Positions 1-5,560 of a stretch of DNA of 5,560 nt are shown in pieces; positions within the stretch are counted from its first letter, which is position 1, and every line of letters begins with the position of its first letter. Below the pieces are notes generated by a model, which had not been told where the DNA came from, made no database searches, and saw only the letters and a list, made by a program, of their open reading frames with translations. The stretch is from Porphyrobacter sp. Lineage in GTDB: Bacteria > Pseudomonadota > Alphaproteobacteria > Sphingomonadales > Sphingomonadaceae. A program made the position numbers and the translations under genes. The DNA is taken from positions 1 through 5,560 of the forward strand of contig JAKFWB010000517.1 in the NCBI GenBank assembly GCA_021732945.1. Reading direction: 5' to 3'.

Positions 1-594
1 GCGGCGATTGCCGAGGCTTCGGTGGTCATCGACATGATCGATGTCGGCGGGGGTTTCCCGAGCGCCTATCCGGGGCTCGAACCGCCGCCGATGGAGGATT
101 ACTTCGCGATCATCGCCAAGCACTTCGAAGCGCTGCCGATCGCCTACAACGCCGAGCTGTGGTGCGAACCCGGCCGCGCGCTTTCGGCCGAGTATTCCTC
201 GATGATCGTGCAGGTTAACAAGCGCCGCGGCGAAGAGCTTTACATCAATGATGGCGCTTACGGCGCGCTCTACGATGCGGCGCATGTCGCATGGCGCTTC
301 CCCGTGCGTGCGCTGGAAGATGATCTGATCGAAGAGGACGAAGATTTCGCCTTCTATGGCCCGACCTGCGACGATGCCGACTACATGAAGGGCCCGTTCC
401 GGCTCCCGGCGGATATTCAGGCTGGCGACTATATCGAAGTCGGGATGATCGGCGCTTACGGCGCGGCGATGAAGACCGGCTTTAACGGCTACGGCAATGC
501 CGCTGTCGTCACAGTCGCTGATGAGCCGATGATGAGCCTGTTCAACGGCACCCGCGTGCGCGAAGCGAGCGATAATGTGGTGAGCTTGCGGTGA
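1..594 (+). CDS. Ornithine/lysine decarboxylase, PLP fold type III (5'-truncated)
   Basis: C-terminal 197 residues of a group IV (alanine-racemase-fold) basic amino acid decarboxylase. The frame is open from base 1, so the N-terminal barrel half with the PLP lysine lies outside the window. What is visible: the glycine-rich PLP-phosphate loop VGGGFP (residues 15-20), the CEPGRA phosphate-binding motif (about 55-60), YINDGAYG (81-88), the GPTCDDADY loop with the active-site cysteine near 123, and GAYGAAMKTGFNGY with its cofactor-proximal tyrosine near 153. These are hallmarks of eukaryotic-type ornithine decarboxylase and its alphaproteobacterial relatives, which make putrescine and, in bifunctional forms, cadaverine, feeding (homo)spermidine synthesis in the cytoplasm. 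Substrate preference cannot be read from this fragment. Diaminopimelate decarboxylase is the main alternative, but the GPTCD and GAYG motifs favour ODC. The TGA stop directly abuts the stop of the convergent nuclease gene, with no terminator between. Confidence 0.9.
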   Translation, partial: AAIAEASVVIDMIDVGGGFPSAYPGLEPPPMEDYFAIIAKHFEALPIAYNAELWCEPGRALSAEYSSMIVQVNKRRGEELYINDGAYGALYDAAHVAWRFPVRALEDDLIEEDEDFAFYGPTCDDADYMKGPFRLPADIQAGDYIEVGMIGAYGAAMKTGFNGYGNAAVVTVADEPMMSLFNGTRVREASDNVVSLR

Positions 595-2025
595 TCAGAT
601 TTCATCAGGGAAACGTTCTATGTCCTGAATTATGTTTGACTGCGCCAGCAGTTGGTTACGCATGGCTAAGGTCTCTTGATACTCTTGCGACTCACGATCT
701 GAGAAAAAACTTGCCCCTGGTGCAAGGCGTTTCACAGCCTCTTGGACTTCATCAAGCCCAACCCTAAAAAATTCTTTCCGGAGGTTCGCTGCGTTGACCG
801 GATTTTTCTCGAATTCTCTATGCAACGCTGCTTCAAGGGCTGGGGCTTCCTCCGAATAGATAATTGCATGAGTGTCAAACGAGAACGGAACGCTTGCGTC
901 ACCCAGTTCCTTCACTCGATCGTCTGGGTTCAAGCGCCTCGTCAATCCGATTTTCACAATCTCTTCACCGAATGAGCCCACATTGGAGATGATGTAAACA
1001 TAGCCAGTCTTGGTATGCTCTGCCATGGCTCTAGCTCTTTCAGATGCTGAGTGCGCCTCCTGCAACGCCATCTCAAGCTCCGCAATCTTAGCCATCAGTC
1101 GTGCATCATCAGATTTAAGTGCGGCTTCTTGGCGAGCTTTATCAAGCAAAGACTGGTATCTTTGTTCCTCTTTTTCTGCCGCCAACGCTTCGGCTATCAG
1201 CTTCTTTTCCTCGCGTTCGGCTCGCGCCATCTCAGCGCGCTCCTCTTTTTCTTCTTTTTGTTTTTCGCGGAACTCGTGGGTTAGAAATAGTTCCTCAAGC
1301 CTCAGTGCAAGATAAGTAGGCGAAATTGACAAGCCCATTGATGCATTCGTCCGGTCAATAGCCTGCGCCGACTTCTGAATGCGTGCTTCCATCGCATTGA
1401 CGTTGTTCCATCGCGTATTAGCAATCGCCGCCTCACACTCGTTATTGAAGGCGCGGAGGGTAAGTCGCATTTGACGGTTAATAATAGTGAGACCTTGGGC
1501 TTCACTCCCATTGACTGTCCAGTTGCGGGGTATGTTTACAGCTGCGTTAGCAGAAATCATTGCCTTTTGGTTGGAGCGCGCACTCTTGATAGCGTCTTTA
1601 TATTGTTCGCTATCTGTGAAATCAAAATGTGGCTCATAGACGCCAAGCTCAGCAAATGAGAGCCTTTCATCATAGACGGCGACTTCCTTCAGGAGCTCGT
1701 TAAGCTTCTCCCGCTTTTCTTTGTAGTTAGCGCGAACTTCCTCAGTCTCCGCTCTCAGCCTGTCGAGAGCCTGATTCGCTTCTAGCTGCCGTTGAATGAG
1801 GTCTCGATCAAGGGCGGCAGCTTTTTGCTCGACGATTGTGAGTGGAAGCCGTTCATTTTCTAACACTGAAAGCTTCGCTCTTAAGGCTGCAACTTCTCCA
1901 TCGAGTTGGACGATTTCAGCCTTTAGCGCCTTCTGCTTTCGGCCTGATAAGATCAGCAGTATGCCAAATATCGGAGCGGCCAACAGCCAGATGATGAGCA
2001 CGACTGCAATTACGGTGTCGGTCAA
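595..2025 (-). CDS. SNIPE-like membrane-anchored DUF4041/GIY-YIG nuclease (anti-phage)
   Basis: 476-residue protein with four parts. Residues about 5-26 form one hydrophobic membrane segment followed by a basic RKQK stretch. About 30-124 is a charged coiled coil. About 126-255 matches DUF4041 as I recognise it (ELGVYEPHFDF, later FNNECEAAI and NVNAMEARIQKS), leading into a second charged helix (about 250-340). About 341-435 is a GIY-YIG nuclease domain of the T5orf172/Mug113 type: GYVYI stands for GIY, VKIGLT for YIG, then R370, the LHREF helix with H402, and KEFFRV with a likely catalytic E418. This is the layout of SNIPE, reported as an inner-membrane nuclease that cuts phage DNA during injection. 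The start chosen is TTG at 2025, with AAGGGGAG five bases upstream; an in-frame TTG at 2055 (AAAGGA, four bases away) would add ten residues. The short form has no basic N-terminus, which favours the nuclease domain in the cytoplasm. GC is well below the neighbours, suggesting horizontal gain. Family assignment is firm; anti-phage activity is inferred. Confidence 0.88.
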   Translation of the reverse strand: MTDTVIAVVLIIWLLAAPIFGILLILSGRKQKALKAEIVQLDGEVAALRAKLSVLENERLPLTIVEQKAAALDRDLIQRQLEANQALDRLRAETEEVRANYKEKREKLNELLKEVAVYDERLSFAELGVYEPHFDFTDSEQYKDAIKSARSNQKAMISANAAVNIPRNWTVNGSEAQGLTIINRQMRLTLRAFNNECEAAIANTRWNNVNAMEARIQKSAQAIDRTNASMGLSISPTYLALRLEELFLTHEFREKQKEEKEERAEMARAEREEKKLIAEALAAEKEEQRYQSLLDKARQEAALKSDDARLMAKIAELEMALQEAHSASERARAMAEHTKTGYVYIISNVGSFGEEIVKIGLTRRLNPDDRVKELGDASVPFSFDTHAIIYSEEAPALEAALHREFEKNPVNAANLRKEFFRVGLDEVQEAVKRLAPGASFFSDRESQEYQETLAMRNQLLAQSNIIQDIERFPDEI

Positions 2026-2030
2026 GTTAA

Positions 2031-2040
2031 CTCCCCTTTT
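2031..2040 (-). promoter_or_regulatory. Ribosome binding site deciding the nuclease start
   Basis: On the minus strand this reads AAAAGGGGAG, followed by TTAAC and then TTG at 2025. It is a better Shine-Dalgarno and spacing than the AAAGGA-TTTA in front of the upstream TTG at 2055, so it supports the shorter protein. Neither start is proven. Confidence 0.5.
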
Positions 2041-2048
2041 CCGAGGGG
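2033..2048 (-). promoter_or_regulatory. Hairpin overlapping the nuclease Shine-Dalgarno
   Basis: Minus-strand CCCCT (2044-2048) can pair with AGGGG (2033-2037) across a six-base loop CGGAAA. The 3' arm is the core of the Shine-Dalgarno for the TTG at 2025, so folding would hide it. The stem is only five pairs, though all but one are G-C. A regulatory role is inference. Confidence 0.35.
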
Positions 2049-2062
2049 CTACCAATAAATCC

Positions 2063-2088
2063 TTTGATTATCTAGGCCTCTAATCAAA
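2063..2088. repeat. 8-bp inverted repeat upstream of the nuclease gene
   Basis: TTTGATTA (2063-2070) and TAATCAAA (2081-2088) are perfect inverted copies with a ten-base centre. The right arm covers the nitroreductase stop codon (TAG on the minus strand, 2080-2082). It lies 38 bases upstream of the preferred nuclease start and close to the GC shift. No T-run follows in either direction, so an intrinsic terminator is unlikely. It could be an operator for the nuclease gene or a weak RNA stem. Confidence 0.4.
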
Positions 2089-2772
2089 CCCCACAAACCG
2101 CGCCGCCTCGTCCACGCTTTTGCGGAAGGATACCACCGCGTTCGCCAGGAAGTCGGGATCGGGCCAGCCGAGCGCCACCGCCTTCATGATGACCTGATCA
2201 TCCGGGATGCCTGCATGCTCGCGCACAACCGGCGATTGCATGATCCCTTGCGAGTTGATCACGCAGCCCAAGCCCCGCGACCACGCCGCGTTGACCAGCG
2301 CCGTCGTTACCGCGCCGCAATCAAAGGCGGTGTCGTCGGACGTGCCAAGTTCGCGGTCATAGGTGACGATCACGCAGACCGGCGCGTCGAACTGGCGGAA
2401 GCCGCGTAGCACCCAGTCCTGCCGTGCATCCTTGTCGTCGCGCTCGATCCCCATCGCGCCGAACAATTGCTTGGCGACTTCGACCTGCCGGTCGCGATGG
2501 ACGCCGGAGAAGGGTTCCCCCCGGCGGAATTCGCGGCTGTCTGGCTCGCCCGCGAGAATGCGTTCGGTGTTGCCCTTGCGGATGCGGTCGAGCGGTTCGC
2601 CGGTGATGACGTGAAAATGCCACGGCTGGGTGTTCATCGAGGTGGGCGAGCGCATGGCCATCGCGAGGATATCCTCGATCAAAGCGCGCGGGACGGGCTT
2701 GTCGAGATAGCCGCGAATAGAACGCCGCCCGAGGACGATCTCAGCGTAAGTCTGGTCAGGCGTGCCGCTCAC
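2080..2772 (-). CDS. Nitroreductase family protein (FMN-dependent oxidoreductase)
   Basis: 230-residue cytoplasmic flavoprotein of the nitroreductase superfamily, expected to work as a dimer with FMN and NAD(P)H on nitroaromatics, quinones or related compounds. Visible signatures are the N-terminal FMN-phosphate motif RRSIR (16-20), SPTSMNTQPW (42-51), the central helix region with CGAVTTALVNAAWSRGLGC (152-170), and the C-terminal AVALGWPDPDF (198-208). It most resembles the PnbA/NfnB-like branch; the physiological substrate cannot be told. Length is normal. The start is GTG at 2772, with GGGAG six bases upstream; no earlier start fits, and the next in-frame ATG would cut into the FMN site. 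The gene begins 52 bases after the upstream hypothetical gene and ends 54 bases before the preferred nuclease start, so read-through into the nuclease gene is possible. GC and codon use fit the host. Confidence 0.9.
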   Translation of the reverse strand: MSGTPDQTYAEIVLGRRSIRGYLDKPVPRALIEDILAMAMRSPTSMNTQPWHFHVITGEPLDRIRKGNTERILAGEPDSREFRRGEPFSGVHRDRQVEVAKQLFGAMGIERDDKDARQDWVLRGFRQFDAPVCVIVTYDRELGTSDDTAFDCGAVTTALVNAAWSRGLGCVINSQGIMQSPVVREHAGIPDDQVIMKAVALGWPDPDFLANAVVSFRKSVDEAARFVGFD

Positions 2773-2778
2773 TTGTCT

Positions 2779-2800
2779 CTCCCGAATCTGGTTTCGGGAG
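2779..2800 (-). promoter_or_regulatory. Hairpin covering the nitroreductase RBS
   Basis: CTCCCGAA (2779-2786) and TTCGGGAG (2793-2800) form a perfect 8-bp stem with a six-base loop. Read on the minus strand, the 3' arm ends in GGGAG, the Shine-Dalgarno of the GTG start at 2772. The stem lies 24 bases after the stop of the upstream gene and has no T-run behind it. It is therefore either an RBS-masking stem or a remnant stem between two genes, not a standard terminator. Confidence 0.5.
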
Positions 2801-2824
2801 CTGCGTTAGCTCAGCGCCGCTGCG

Positions 2825-3322
2825 TTACAAAGCGTGCGTGAGGTTCGTGGCAGTCGCTGGGCTTGGAATGCGAGATTTGCGTCCTGCTTCGAGGCGGAGC
2901 GCCAACATATGGCGTGCGAGCGGATGAAGTCCATCGGGATCAATCTTGGCCAGACGCCGCTTGCCTAACCGCGCATCGACAATGGCCAGCGTTCTGACCA
3001 ACGGATCATCATCAAACAGAGCCTCATCGACCGAAAGATCGTGCACCAGTGCCCAGCAAGCATGATAGGCGTCCTGACGGCTGAATTCTCCATACCCTAC
3101 AAGTTCACTGGGGCCGGGCGGTCGCGGTGCCGCATCGGGAAGATAGCCACCGACGTTGCCATAGGCGCGCGTGCAGAAATTCGCGATGACTTCGCCGTCC
3201 CAAGTCAACCACGCGTGACCGCAGGTACAAGCCCCATAAGCGGCGCTGTTGATGTCGAGCCGGTCACGCACCTCGGGCGCGAACCTGTCTTTGACCAGCT
3301 TGCGCAGCTTGCTCCAGCGCAT
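2825..3322 (-). CDS. Conserved hypothetical protein (possibly SF0329 family)
   Basis: 165-residue soluble protein with no signal peptide or membrane segment. The N-terminus MRWSKLRKLVKDRFA, then INSAAYGACTCGHAW (25-37) with a C-x-C-G pair (Cys32, Cys34) and DGEVIANFCTRAY (42-54), recalls small proteins annotated as SF0329 family; that name is from memory and less certain than the existence of the gene. The cysteines hint at metal or redox chemistry, but nothing shows it. The C-terminal half (about 82-145: SRQDAYHACWALVHDLSVDEAL, then DPLVRTLAIVDARLGKRRL) looks helical. The function is unknown. The ATG at 3322 lies only three bases after the hemA TAA, so the gene is almost certainly translated from the hemA message, probably by coupling, as no strong separate Shine-Dalgarno is visible. 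Base composition matches the host. Confidence 0.82.
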   Translation of the reverse strand: MRWSKLRKLVKDRFAPEVRDRLDINSAAYGACTCGHAWLTWDGEVIANFCTRAYGNVGGYLPDAAPRPPGPSELVGYGEFSRQDAYHACWALVHDLSVDEALFDDDPLVRTLAIVDARLGKRRLAKIDPDGLHPLARHMLALRLEAGRKSRIPSPATATNLTHAL

Positions 3323-3325
3323 CGC

Positions 3326-4546
3326 TTACGCCGCCTCAGCCAACCGCAACTCCAGCCGGTCCCAGATTTCCACCAGCGCCGCTGTCAACTCGTCCATCAT
3401 CGGTTCGGTGTGGTGCGGCCCCGGCGTGAAGCGCAGGCGTTCGGTGCCGCGCGGAACGGTGGGGAAGTTGATCGGCTGCACATAGACGCCGTATTCGGCC
3501 AGCAGGATATCGCTGATCTTCTTGGCGCGGATCGGATCGCCCACCATCAGCGGCACGATGTGGGTGACCGAATCCATCACCGGCAGGCCTGCTTCGCCGA
3601 ACTTCAGTTTGAGCATGGCGGCGGCGCGCATCTGCGCATCGCGTTCGACACTGCTCTCTTTCAGATGCCGCACCGATGCGAGCACGCCCGCCACCAGCAC
3701 CGGCGAAAGCGACGTGGTGAAGATGAAGCCCGGCGCATAGGAGCGGATGCAATCGACCACCTTGGTGCTCGCTGCGATATAGCCGCCCATTACGCCGAAC
3801 GCCTTGCCCAGCGTGCCTTCGATAATGTCGATCCGGTGCGCGGCGTTATCGCGCTCCGAAATCCCGCCGCCGCGTGCGCCGTACATACCGACCGCGTGAA
3901 CCTCGTCGATATAGGTGAGCGCGTTGTATTTTTCGGCGAGGTCGCAGATCGCGTGGATCGGGGCGATATCGCCGTCCATCGAATAGACGCTTTCAAACGC
4001 GATCAGCTTGGGCGTGTTGATGTCCACGCTGGCGAGCAATTGTTCGAGATGCGCGACATCATTGTGCCGGAATACCATCTTCTCGCAGCCCGAATTGCGG
4101 ATGCCGGCGATCATGCTGGCGTGGTTCAGCGCGTCGGAGAAAATCACGCAGCCCGGCAGCAGCTTGGCCAGCGTCGAAAGCGTCGCGTCGTTCGACACAT
4201 AGCCGGAGGTGAACAGCAGCGCTGCGTCCTTGCCGTGGAGATCGGCGAGTTCGTTTTCGAGCTGCACATGCAAGTGCGTGTTGCCGCCGATGTTGCGCGT
4301 GCCGCCCGAACCCGCGCCAACATCATGCAGCGCGGCTTCCATCGCGCCGATCACCTTGTCGTGCTGGCCCATGCACAGATAGTCGTTGGAACACCACACC
4401 GTGATCGGCTTGGGGCCATTATGCCCATGAAAACAGCGCGCGTTGGGGTAGGCGCCCTTGTTGCGCAGGATGTCGATGAAGACGCGGTAACGGCCTTCCT
4501 CGTGCAGCCGGTCGATCGCGGAATCAAAAATCTGATCGTAGTTCAC
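3326..4546 (-). CDS. hemA: 5-aminolevulinate synthase
   Basis: 406-residue PLP enzyme of the alpha-oxoamine synthase family. It condenses glycine with succinyl-CoA to 5-aminolevulinate, the committed step of heme (and, where present, bacteriochlorophyll) synthesis by the C4 route typical of Alphaproteobacteria. The start is set at GTG 4546, giving [20 protein letters not shown], the usual family N-terminus; the frame stays open upstream to a TTG at 4621, but the extra 25 residues look like a translated leader. Visible residues: R21 near the glycine carboxylate site, [10 protein letters not shown] (79-88), FTSGYVSND (112-120), NHASM with H142, YIDEVHAVG with D214 and H217, and the PLP lysine K248 in EGTLGKAFG. 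This numbering agrees with the Rhodobacter capsulatus enzyme as I recall it. Length is normal for the family. murI lies 178 bases upstream, and a small hypothetical gene follows three bases after the stop. Confidence 0.96.
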   Translation of the reverse strand: MNYDQIFDSAIDRLHEEGRYRVFIDILRNKGAYPNARCFHGHNGPKPITVWCSNDYLCMGQHDKVIGAMEAALHDVGAGSGGTRNIGGNTHLHVQLENELADLHGKDAALLFTSGYVSNDATLSTLAKLLPGCVIFSDALNHASMIAGIRNSGCEKMVFRHNDVAHLEQLLASVDINTPKLIAFESVYSMDGDIAPIHAICDLAEKYNALTYIDEVHAVGMYGARGGGISERDNAAHRIDIIEGTLGKAFGVMGGYIAASTKVVDCIRSYAPGFIFTTSLSPVLVAGVLASVRHLKESSVERDAQMRAAAMLKLKFGEAGLPVMDSVTHIVPLMVGDPIRAKKISDILLAEYGVYVQPINFPTVPRGTERLRFTPGPHHTEPMMDELTAALVEIWDRLELRLAEAA

Positions 4547-4605
4547 TCGCGTCTCGCTGCTCTCGCGGCCGCAGGGGCGGGCGCGGTTCCTGCCGGAATT
4601 CTGTC

Positions 4606-4626
4606 CCGCCTTAACGCCCAAGGCGG
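4606..4626 (-). promoter_or_regulatory. GC-rich hairpin in the hemA leader
   Basis: CCGCCTT (4606-4612) and AAGGCGG (4620-4626) are perfect inverted copies with a seven-base loop, about 60 bases upstream of the hemA GTG. No T-run follows on the minus strand. It would form in the 5' leader if transcription starts from the candidate promoter at 4643-4672. A part in hemA control is inference. Confidence 0.4.
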
Positions 4627-4642
4627 CGGTTGGTTTCGCGGT

Positions 4643-4672
4643 TATTTAGGTGCGCGCAAGCGCTTTTGCCAC
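4643..4672 (-). promoter_or_regulatory. Candidate hemA promoter
   Basis: On the minus strand GTGGCA (4667-4672) and TAAATA (4643-4648) are separated by 18 bases, a loose match to a sigma-70 type -35/-10 pair. It would give a leader of about 90 bases containing the GC-rich hairpin. This is the best pair I could find by eye in the murI-hemA gap and may be chance. Confidence 0.25.
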
Positions 4673-4680
4673 AGCGATCT

Positions 4681-4697
4681 TTGCGAGTGTTTCGCAA
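4681..4697. repeat. Dyad TTGCGA-N5-TCGCAA upstream of hemA
   Basis: A perfect 6-bp inverted repeat with a five-base centre lies 28 bases after the murI stop and just upstream of the candidate hemA -35. It lacks a T-run in the minus direction, so it is not a clear murI terminator. Position and symmetry would suit an operator; it does not match the FNR-type TTGAT-N4-ATCAA box. Confidence 0.35.
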
Positions 4698-4724
4698 GGG
4701 TTTGCTTGGGGCTTCGTGCGCGAT

Positions 4725-5560
4725 TCAGAACACCTCGGCCGGGCCAAAGCCGCGCGGTGTGAGCGCCGCCTCTAGCCCCTCGGTGCCGCTCATCGGCCCA
4801 GTGATCACGAAGCGATTGGGGCCAGATGCGGCGAAGCCCTGCCCTTCGAGCAGATGGGCGATTCGCCGCGCGATGCCTTGCGCCCCATCGACTTGCTTGA
4901 CCTCTTCTCCGAACGCGGCGGCGAGTTCCTCGGCCAGTAGTGGGAAGTGGGTGCAGGCAAGCACCAGCGTGTCGATATCCGCAGCCCCGGGCATAGCCAT
5001 CAGCCGCGCGTGGACATCGGCGATCAGCGTAGGGTCCACCGGTTGCCCGCGCAGCTTGGCTTCAGCGGCGGCGACGAGGCCTGGGGCGGCGATGCGCAGC
5101 AGGCGCTTGCCTTGGGCAAAGCGCGCTTCGAGATCATCGACATAGGCCTGCCGGATCGTCGCCTCTGTGCCGACCAAGCCGATGGTGCCGGTCTGCGTCA
5201 GCGCAGCGGCGGGCTTGATCGCGGGGACGGTGCCGACAATCGGGATCTCCAGCACCTCGCGCACCATGCCGAGCGCAATGGTGGAGGCAGTGTTGCAGGC
5301 GATGCAGGCGAGGCGCGGCTGATACCGCTCAGCCATCCGCCCGAGCAATCCGGCGACGCGCGCGGCAATCTGCGCCTCGGTCTTGGTGCCATAGGGCAGG
5401 CCGGCAAGGTCGGCAGCGTAGATCACCGAGGCATCGGGCAGCACTTCGCGCAAGGCGTCATAGACGGTCAGCCCGCCAACGCCGGAATCGAACAGCAGGA
5501 TGGGGGAGGTGGCCTCGACGTTAAAAAAAATCTCCGTTCGGGCTGAGCTTGTGGAAGCCT
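4725..5560 (-). CDS. murI: Glutamate racemase (5' end unresolved at right edge)
   Basis: Cytoplasmic, cofactor-independent racemase supplying D-glutamate for peptidoglycan. The frame is open to the right edge (278 codons). Recognisable family sequence begins with PILLFDSGVGGLTV (around 5477-5518), carrying the first catalytic-site aspartate and serine. Next come the YAADLAGLPYG loop, CNTAS with the first catalytic cysteine, VGTVPAIKPA, and LACTHFPLL with the second catalytic cysteine and its histidine. A TTG at 5453 would drop the FDSGVGG motif and cannot be the true start. Between that motif and the edge there is no in-frame ATG, GTG or TTG, and the frame runs through eight T's and a REP-like repeat (STSSARTEIFFNVE). 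The start is therefore beyond the window, at a rare codon such as ATT, or lost through a frameshift at the T-run. The body of the enzyme is intact and likely active. Confidence 0.9.
   Translation of the reverse strand, partial: ASTSSARTEIFFNVEATSPILLFDSGVGGLTVYDALREVLPDASVIYAADLAGLPYGTKTEAQIAARVAGLLGRMAERYQPRLACIACNTASTIALGMVREVLEIPIVGTVPAIKPAAALTQTGTIGLVGTEATIRQAYVDDLEARFAQGKRLLRIAAPGLVAAAEAKLRGQPVDPTLIADVHARLMAMPGAADIDTLVLACTHFPLLAEELAAAFGEEVKQVDGAQGIARRIAHLLEGQGFAASGPNRFVITGPMSGTEGLEAALTPRGFGPAEVF
5534..5558. repeat. REP-like dispersed repeat at the murI 5' end (partial)
   Basis: The stretch beginning CCGTTCGGGCTGAGC and ending GTGGAAG closely resembles a short repeat I recall being scattered in sphingomonad and other proteobacterial genomes, where the usual ending is TGTCGAAG. 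Such copies normally sit between genes. Here it falls in the open murI frame, and the window ends before any second, inverted arm could be seen. Identification is from memory, without a search. Confidence 0.5.

Noticed and set aside
595..2025. Homing endonuclease or group I intron origin for the GIY-YIG domain
   Set aside because: The domain is fused to DUF4041 and a membrane anchor, and no intron or interrupted gene surrounds it.
742..2083. Several plus-strand open frames of 60-100 codons opposite the nuclease gene
   Set aside because: They are Ser/Arg/Phe-rich mirror frames of the coiled-coil codons, with no convincing ribosome sites or motifs.
2056..2110. A separate promoter for the nuclease gene (TTGTGG with GATAAT)
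   Set aside because: The spacing is about 19 bases and the -35 match is poor, so I could not separate it from chance.
2801..2827. Direct repeat CTGCGTTA at 2801-2808 and 2820-2827
   Set aside because: Two eight-base copies 19 bases apart could be chance; one overlaps the stop codon of the hypothetical gene, and there is no mobile element between them.
4547..4621. N-terminal extension of HemA from TTG at 4621
   Set aside because: The added residues are Arg/Gly-rich with no family match, and the usual N-terminus begins at the GTG at 4546.
3041..4762. 573-codon open frame on the plus strand opposite hemA
   Set aside because: Its product is rich in His, Arg, Ala and Asp with no family resemblance, and it lies opposite unmistakable ALAS motifs. 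Long antisense frames are common in GC-rich genes.

Overview
The window looks like a chromosomal segment of an alphaproteobacterium, most likely a member of the Sphingomonadales (Erythrobacter/Sphingomonas-like). The reasons are the C4-pathway 5-aminolevulinate synthase, which reads like the sphingomonad form of HemA, the high GC of the housekeeping genes (about 63% in a line I counted), and a short REP-like repeat at the right edge of a type I recall from sphingomonad genomes. That assignment is inference; no RNA gene is present to confirm it.

Layout from left to right. 1-594 (+) is the C-terminal part of a fold type III PLP-dependent ornithine/lysine decarboxylase. 595-2025 (-) is a membrane-anchored, coiled-coil, DUF4041 plus GIY-YIG nuclease protein with the architecture of SNIPE, the recently described anti-phage nuclease acting at the membrane. 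2080-2772 (-) is an FMN nitroreductase. 2825-3322 (-) is a small conserved hypothetical protein. 3326-4546 (-) is hemA. 4725 to the right edge (-) is murI, glutamate racemase, whose start is not visible.

The five minus-strand genes run in one direction (murI, hemA, hypothetical, nitroreductase, nuclease). hemA and the hypothetical gene are 3 bp apart and surely co-transcribed. The nuclease gene lies last and converges on the decarboxylase, with the two stop codons abutting. It is clearly lower in GC (about 45-53% in sampled lines) than its neighbours, which fits an acquired defence gene dropped between housekeeping genes.

The main point of interest is the SNIPE-like gene. Its translation start is ambiguous (two in-frame TTG codons), one Shine-Dalgarno lies in a small hairpin, and an 8-bp inverted repeat sits just upstream. 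Secondary points are a hairpin covering the nitroreductase ribosome binding site, two dyads in the hemA leader, and a murI reading frame that runs through a REP-like repeat without a normal start codon. There is no tRNA, rRNA, CRISPR array, IS element or integrase in the window, and no gene-free stretch over 300 bases.
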